Position numbers and translations under genes: made by a program. DNA of 11,211 nt, from contig JANBQS010000850.1 in NCBI GenBank assembly GCA_027577415.1, forward strand, positions 1 through 11,211. Reading direction: 5' to 3'. Numbering within the stretch: position 1 is the stretch's first letter; every line of letters begins with the position of its first letter. Below, one piece after another: positions 7,737-11,211 of this stretch. The notes beneath the pieces are model-generated. The model had not been told where the DNA came from, ran no database searches, and saw nothing but the letters and a program-made list of their open reading frames with translations. The DNA is from Coemansia sp. RSA 922. Its lineage: Eukaryota > Kickxellomycota > Kickxellomycetes > Kickxellales > Kickxellaceae.

Positions 7737-9866
7737 ATGTCTTCTCCTAGTCCTCCAAATATTAGTCCACGAGCCAAAGCTCGCTTACCGCCAAATGCAC
7801 AGCTACCACGAGCTGCTACCGTAGCACCTAGCCCAAGAGCTATCCGCTCGCCAAGCGGCGGAATGCCTCGAAGTATCTCGCTGGCAACCGAAGTACGTGC
7901 TTCGTCTAGTCCTCCTCCAGCCGGGTTTGACCATATTGCTCGAGCTCGTGGAGGACCAGCAGATATCGAGAATGGGTACTCTGCTGTTACCACGCCCGCT
8001 GGCTCAGTGATGATTCTGCCTAGGGCCGAAGCTGCTCGGCGACTGCGACGGCACTTGGTCACTCGCCCAGCTGACTCATCGCCTGGTCTGGGATCACAGC
8101 CACGTAGCTACGGTAGTATAGCATATAGCGACGCTGAGGCTAACGGCGGATATTCTGGCGACGATGATAACGACGACGAGAATATCTATGTGGGAGCCAC
8201 TCACGATGACGTGGTGGTGGATCCATTTACATTACCATCGGGAGATATCACGCACCAGCTGTACAAGTGGCAAGAAGAACACGCACAGACAGAAGCAGAC
8301 GGAACCCCTAGCTCTCGCAATAGACATAACCGCACTCGCTCGTTCTCTGTTGCTCCCTCGGATTCTGACTGGGACGTAACTTACACGCCCTACCAGATCC
8401 GCGCGCCAGGCGGATTTAGACGCCAGTTTGTCCATGACCGCGCCGAGCGCCAGGGCCGTCCGGCCAACATCCTGACGGCAAACTTTGTCGACTTTATCGG
8501 GCTCTATGGCCACTTTGCTGGTGGCAGCTACCCCAGTGACGAAGACGACGAAGAGGATGTAGAGGGAGATGAGGAGGGTCCTGAAATACCCGGACTACCA
8601 CCAACGGAGCGCGTACGGCTGATTCGAGCGGCCAAGCGGCAGGAAGCACGCGATATCAAGGCCACCGCGTCGCCTCAAAAGGCGTTCTTCCTCTTGGTAA
8701 AGTCGTTTGTCGGAACCGGTGTATTAGTCCTTCCTCGTGCGTTTCTTAACGGCGGCCTGATATTCTCGACATTATTAATGTCTGCTATCGCCTGGTATGC
8801 GCTCCACTGCATGATAATGCTTTCGGACGTTTATCTCAAATTGGGCGGCAGCTACGGCGACTTGGCGCTAAAGTTGTATGGGCGGCCGCTCAAGTACTGC
8901 GTCATGGTATCTATCGTCTTAGCGCAACTGGGATTCTGCTGCGCATACGTGATCTTTGTCGCGACGAATATGCGAGACCTGTGGAATACGCTTACCGAGT
9001 GCCAGCATCAGTACCCGACCGAGATGTGGATTCTAGTCCAGCTTCTCATATACATCCCGCTGGCATTCGTGCGCAAGATCAAAAAGTTTGCCTCGCTATC
9101 GCTAGTCGGCAATTTCTTTATTCTCATCGGTCTCAGCTACCTATTCATCTACGACTTGTGGTCCATCGCCACTCATGGGCCGGCAAAGGTCGTGCAGTTC
9201 AATCCGAGCAAGTTTCCGCTGCTGGTCGGCACAGCTGCCTTTTCCTACGAGGGCATCTCGCTAGTCATACCTATTGTCGAGAGCATGGAGCGCAAGGACA
9301 AGTTCAACGGTGTGCTGACTGCATCGCTTGTGATTTGCGCGGGCCTCTTTGTCATTATCGGCGCACTGTCATATTTGACATTTGGCGAGGCTGTAGAGGC
9401 CGTTATTCTCCTCAACTTGCCCAACGACTCGGTGTGGACACTAAGCGTGCAGTTCTTGTATTCACTGGCGATTATCATGTCGGTACCCTTGCAGCTATTC
9501 CCAGCTATTCGAATCATCGAGTCGGGCATATTTACACAGTCGGGCAAGGGCAACCCAATTGTCAAGTGGCAAAAGAACTTGTTCCGAACGCTCATGGTAG
9601 GCTTTATCGCGATGGTAGCCATCTTTGGTGCGGACAAGCTTGACAACTTTATCGCCATTGTCGGTGCCAGTTCGTGTCTTCCTCTGTCGTTCCTCTACCC
9701 AGTGATGCTCCACTATCGGTCTCTAGCCGATACGTGGAGAGCCAAGGCCAAGGACGTGGTGTTGATCGCCATTGCCCTGTTTGGACTAGTGTATGTCACA
9801 TACATTAGCATTGAGACATGGGGGACTAGCACTCCTCCATTAGATAGATGTGCGATTAAGCCTTAA
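7737..9866 (+). CDS. AVT3: Vacuolar amino acid transporter, AVT3/AVT4 type (SLC36-related, Aa_trans)
   Basis: Single exon, 709 residues from the ATG at 7737, chosen for its A at -3 and because upstream sequence in frame is a T-rich leader without ATG. Residues 1-310 are a hydrophilic, probably cytosolic N-terminus: Ser/Pro-rich to about 50, then LPSGDITHQLYKWQ, RSFSVAPSDSDWD, APGGFRR and FIGLYGHFAGG, blocks shared with fungal AVT3-like proteins, then an acidic run (SDEDDEEDVEGDEE) at about 265-278. The transporter domain starts near 313 with PQKAFFLLVKSFVGTGVLVLP, the classic Aa_trans opening, and has about eleven hydrophobic helices to about 700. Known family role: proton-coupled export of neutral amino acids from the vacuole. 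The many SP and RSxS sites suggest phosphorylation, which is an inference. It converges on COA5, with 27 bp between stop codons. Confidence 0.92.
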   Translation: MSSPSPPNISPRAKARLPPNAQLPRAATVAPSPRAIRSPSGGMPRSISLATEVRASSSPPPAGFDHIARARGGPADIENGYSAVTTPAGSVMILPRAEAARRLRRHLVTRPADSSPGLGSQPRSYGSIAYSDAEANGGYSGDDDNDDENIYVGATHDDVVVDPFTLPSGDITHQLYKWQEEHAQTEADGTPSSRNRHNRTRSFSVAPSDSDWDVTYTPYQIRAPGGFRRQFVHDRAERQGRPANILTANFVDFIGLYGHFAGGSYPSDEDDEEDVEGDEEGPEIPGLPPTERVRLIRAAKRQEARDIKATASPQKAFFLLVKSFVGTGVLVLPRAFLNGGLIFSTLLMSAIAWYALHCMIMLSDVYLKLGGSYGDLALKLYGRPLKYCVMVSIVLAQLGFCCAYVIFVATNMRDLWNTLTECQHQYPTEMWILVQLLIYIPLAFVRKIKKFASLSLVGNFFILIGLSYLFIYDLWSIATHGPAKVVQFNPSKFPLLVGTAAFSYEGISLVIPIVESMERKDKFNGVLTASLVICAGLFVIIGALSYLTFGEAVEAVILLNLPNDSVWTLSVQFLYSLAIIMSVPLQLFPAIRIIESGIFTQSGKGNPIVKWQKNLFRTLMVGFIAMVAIFGADKLDNFIAIVGASSCLPLSFLYPVMLHYRSLADTWRAKAKDVVLIAIALFGLVYVTYISIETWGTSTPPLDRCAIKP

Positions 9867-9893
9867 GTTTGTGTGTATTGAATATAGATGTCG

Positions 9894-10160
9894 CTATGAA
9901 TCCCATTTAGAGCTATCGTCGTGCTTTTGCGGAACCTTTACGCCAGAATTGGGCACTCCTCTCATCCGCCTACGCATATCGATCAGTCCTCTTTTACAGT
10001 CGAACAAGCTCTGCCGCAATAGATGACAATGGTTGGGCACCAACGACTCTAGCTCCTTGTTGGTTACGCATTCGGCGACAGAATGCCGTTTGATAAACAC
10101 GCACTCTGAGCGCAGCATGCACCGAATGAATTCTTCGCGGATTCCATCACACGACGGCAT
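9894..10160 (-). CDS. PET191: Cytochrome c oxidase assembly factor COA5 / PET191
   Basis: The ATG at 10160 gives 88 residues beginning MPSCDGIREEF, the conserved start of the family. An open frame extends seven codons further upstream but begins with TTG, so it is not used. Cysteines fit the twin CX9C pattern: C4-x9-C14 and C45-x9-C55, with C20-x10-C31 between. RHSVAEC and DCKRGLIDMRRRMRG are typical of Pet191_N. Human COA5 has 74 residues and yeast Pet191 108, so the length is normal, with a short polar tail ending KWDS. Known role: a mitochondrial intermembrane-space protein needed for assembly of complex IV. No presequence is expected, because such proteins are oxidatively folded after import. 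The gene lies downstream of the metallothionein-like gene on the same strand. Confidence 0.95.
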   Translation of the reverse strand: MPSCDGIREEFIRCMLRSECVFIKRHSVAECVTNKELESLVPNHCHLLRQSLFDCKRGLIDMRRRMRGVPNSGVKVPQKHDDSSKWDS

Positions 10161-10410
10161 AGTTAGTAAGAGATAAGGCAAGACGATATCAAAGAGACGG
10201 AGAACAGGAGCTTATTTAGATCAGCTGTTATCTTTTTTTTTTTTTTGCTAACTGCGGATGACCAATCAACTCGTATAATTCATATGAGCGATGATGGGAC
10301 TTTTTGAGAATTGATATTTAATGGTTACGAGAATATCTCGTCAAAGAAAAAAAAAAAGAGCTAATAAGAAAGATGAATGAGTGGATGTGAGAGACAGTTG
10401 GTGTGCTTGC
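10161..10410 (-). promoter_or_regulatory. Intergenic: COA5 promoter and 3' region of the metallothionein-like gene
   Basis: This 250 bp AT-rich stretch contains long homopolymer tracts, T-rich at about 10232-10246 and A-rich at about 10346-10358 (plus strand), of the nucleosome-excluding kind common in fungal promoters. A 6-bp-stem imperfect palindrome, ACGAGA-ATA-TCTCGT, lies at 10327-10341. No coding potential is seen. Sites for particular factors cannot be assigned. Confidence 0.45.
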
Positions 10411-10890
10411 TTAGCAGCAGCCGCAGGTCTCTCCCGACTTTGCGCACTGGCACGACGATCCGCATGGGCAGGCGGCGGCTACAGATGTGCACTTGCAATC
10501 AACACAGGTGCAAGACTCGGCCTGAGCGTCATTTCCTTTGCAGCCACAGCCAGTTCCACAAGCGCAGGCTCCCGCCGTAGCAGCGCACTGGCACGACGAT
10601 CCGCACGGGCAAGCGGCTACAGATGTGCACTTGCAATCGACACATGTGCAAGACTCAGCCTTTGCGCCAACCTCCTTACAGTTGCAGCCAGTTCCACAAG
10701 CGCAGGCTCCAGCCGTAGCAGCGCACTGGCACGACGATCCGCATGGGCAAGCGGCGGCTACAGATGTGCACTTGCAATCAACACAGGTGCAAGACTCGGC
10801 CTGGGCGTCATTTCCTTTGCAGCCACAGCCAGTTCCACAAGCGCAAGCTCCAGCCGTAGCAGCGCACTGGCACGACGATCCGCATGGGCA
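10411..10890 (-). repeat. 141-bp tandem coding repeat, 3 full copies plus a partial
   Basis: Copies on the minus strand: unit 1 10890-10750 (141 bp), unit 2 10749-10612 (138 bp, one codon shorter in the GCC-GCC run), unit 3 10611-10471 (141 bp), and partial unit 4 10470-10411. Each begins with the CPCGSSCQC codons. Units 1 and 3 differ at only 5 of 141 bases, all silent. Unit 2 differs in its middle linker, where KEVGAK replaces KGNDAQ. Confidence 0.95.
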
Positions 10891-11211
10891 AGCGGCAGTC
10901 GCAGTATCTTTCTTGGTCGAGCAGCATGCGGGGGCCTCGGATTCGGTTCCACAGCACGACTTGGGCGCATCGGTAGGGGCCTCAGACTTGGTTCCACAGC
11001 ACGACTTCGGCGCATCGGCAGGTGTGGCGGTGGTTCCGCAATTAGCGCACGAGCAGTTCTCGCACTCGCACTTGTCGCCGCACTTGCACGTCTTGCAGTT
11101 GGCGGTAGGTGGGCAGGTGCACGACGTTACACCTTCCTGGGTGCAAGTGCACGACTCGGAGTCGCATAGTCCACCGCAGTTGCACTGAGCGCACTCAGTA
11201 GCGGCGCCGGT
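10411..11211 (-). CDS. Long repetitive metallothionein-like protein, 3' part (5' end beyond the right edge)
   Basis: The minus strand is open from the window edge to TAA at 10413-10411, giving 266 residues (numbered here from the edge). There are 65 Cys (24%) and no Met, His, Phe, Tyr or Trp, the composition of a metallothionein. Residues 7-58 hold 16 Cys in C-x-C and C-x2-C pairs (KTCKCGDKCECENCSC). Residues 65-94 are two 15-residue DAPKSCCGT repeats. From 108 come three tandem units of 47, 46 and 47 residues, each with three four-Cys blocks: CPCGSSCQC, CACGTGC(G/N)C and CTCVDCKC, and then a partial unit ending CGCC. The C-x-C-x3-C-x-C spacing resembles fungal copper metallothioneins, and the multi-repeat build recalls the long copper metallothioneins of Cryptococcus. 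Likely role: cytosolic binding of Cu(I), Zn or Cd. No in-frame ATG is visible, so the start, or an upstream intron, lies outside. Confidence 0.85.
   Translation of the reverse strand, partial: TGAATECAQCNCGGLCDSESCTCTQEGVTSCTCPPTANCKTCKCGDKCECENCSCANCGTTATPADAPKSCCGTKSEAPTDAPKSCCGTESEAPACCSTKKDTATAACPCGSSCQCAATAGACACGTGCGCKGNDAQAESCTCVDCKCTSVAAACPCGSSCQCAATAGACACGTGCNCKEVGAKAESCTCVDCKCTSVAACPCGSSCQCAATAGACACGTGCGCKGNDAQAESCTCVDCKCTSVAAACPCGSSCQCAKSGETCGCC
10930..11019 (-). repeat. 45-bp tandem coding repeat, 2 copies (Cys-Cys linker)
   Basis: Copies at 11019-10975 and 10974-10930 on the minus strand encode ADAPKSCCGTKSEAP and TDAPKSCCGTESEAP. A degenerate Cys-Cys continues just after (ACCST). 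The repeat joins the N-terminal Cys-rich block to the 141-bp repeat array. Confidence 0.93.

Noticed and set aside
10161..10181. Seven-residue N-terminal extension of COA5
   Set aside because: It begins with TTG. The family starts at MPSCDGIR-type sequence, which corresponds to the ATG at 10160.
10411..11019. CRISPR array or minisatellite interpretation of the 141-bp and 45-bp repeats
   Set aside because: Repeat lengths are multiples of three, differences are silent or frame-preserving, and the repeats encode ordered Cys motifs with no unique spacers. They are coding repeats.
10381..11188. Two long plus-strand open frames (about 262 and 216 codons) opposite the metallothionein-like gene
   Set aside because: They are antisense to a Cys-rich repeat array. 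TGC, TGT, GCC and GGA codons reverse to stop-free triplets, and the repeats carry the open frame along. Their proteins are low-complexity Ala/Arg/Ser or Gln/His/Pro repeats, and the first does not start at an ATG. The minus-strand frame has the clear family composition.
1..11211. tRNA, rRNA, transposon or viral sequences
   Set aside because: I found no cloverleaf-like gene, terminal repeats, transposase or polymerase motifs. The gaps are short promoter or 3' UTR intervals.

Overview
The window is nuclear DNA of a compact fungal genome. The protein set is eukaryotic: a karyopherin, an XPA repair protein, an E2 enzyme, COQ7, a vacuolar amino acid transporter, COA5 and a metallothionein-like protein. 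Introns are short (88-118 nt) and few, one has a perfect TACTAAC branch site, and genes are packed with 27-350 bp between them. One membrane protein belongs to a family I know only from fungi. I suspect an early-diverging lineage such as Kickxellomycotina, but that is a weak inference. Protein starts were chosen as ATG codons with eukaryotic context. Several longer open frames begin only with GTG or TTG and were discarded or trimmed.

Layout, left to right. The first 50 bases may hold the 5' end of a minus-strand gene running off the left edge. A transportin-3/Mtr10 nuclear import receptor (plus, two exons, 292-3386) converges on an XPA/Rad14 nucleotide excision repair gene (minus, two exons, 3478-4406). 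XPA diverges from a UBE2W-type ubiquitin-conjugating enzyme (plus, three exons, 4639-5294), which is followed by a UPF0658-type Golgi membrane protein (plus, 5642-6739). That gene converges on COQ7, the mitochondrial demethoxyubiquinone hydroxylase (minus, 6782-7495). COQ7 diverges from an AVT3/SLC36-type vacuolar amino acid transporter (plus, 7737-9866), which converges on COA5/PET191, a cytochrome oxidase assembly factor (minus, 9894-10160).

The most notable locus is at the right edge. From 10411 to the end, the minus strand carries the 3' portion of a long metallothionein-like gene. It encodes 266 visible residues with 65 cysteines and no Met, His, Phe, Tyr or Trp. Three tandem 46-47 residue repeats of 12 cysteines each are followed by a short partial repeat. 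Its 5' end lies outside the window. The plus-strand open frames over this region are antisense shadows.

The genes do not form an operon or a single pathway. They look like housekeeping genes in alternating orientation sharing short bidirectional promoters and very short convergent 3' intervals. A loose theme of respiration (COQ7, COA5) and metal handling (the metallothionein-like gene next to COA5) exists but may be coincidence.
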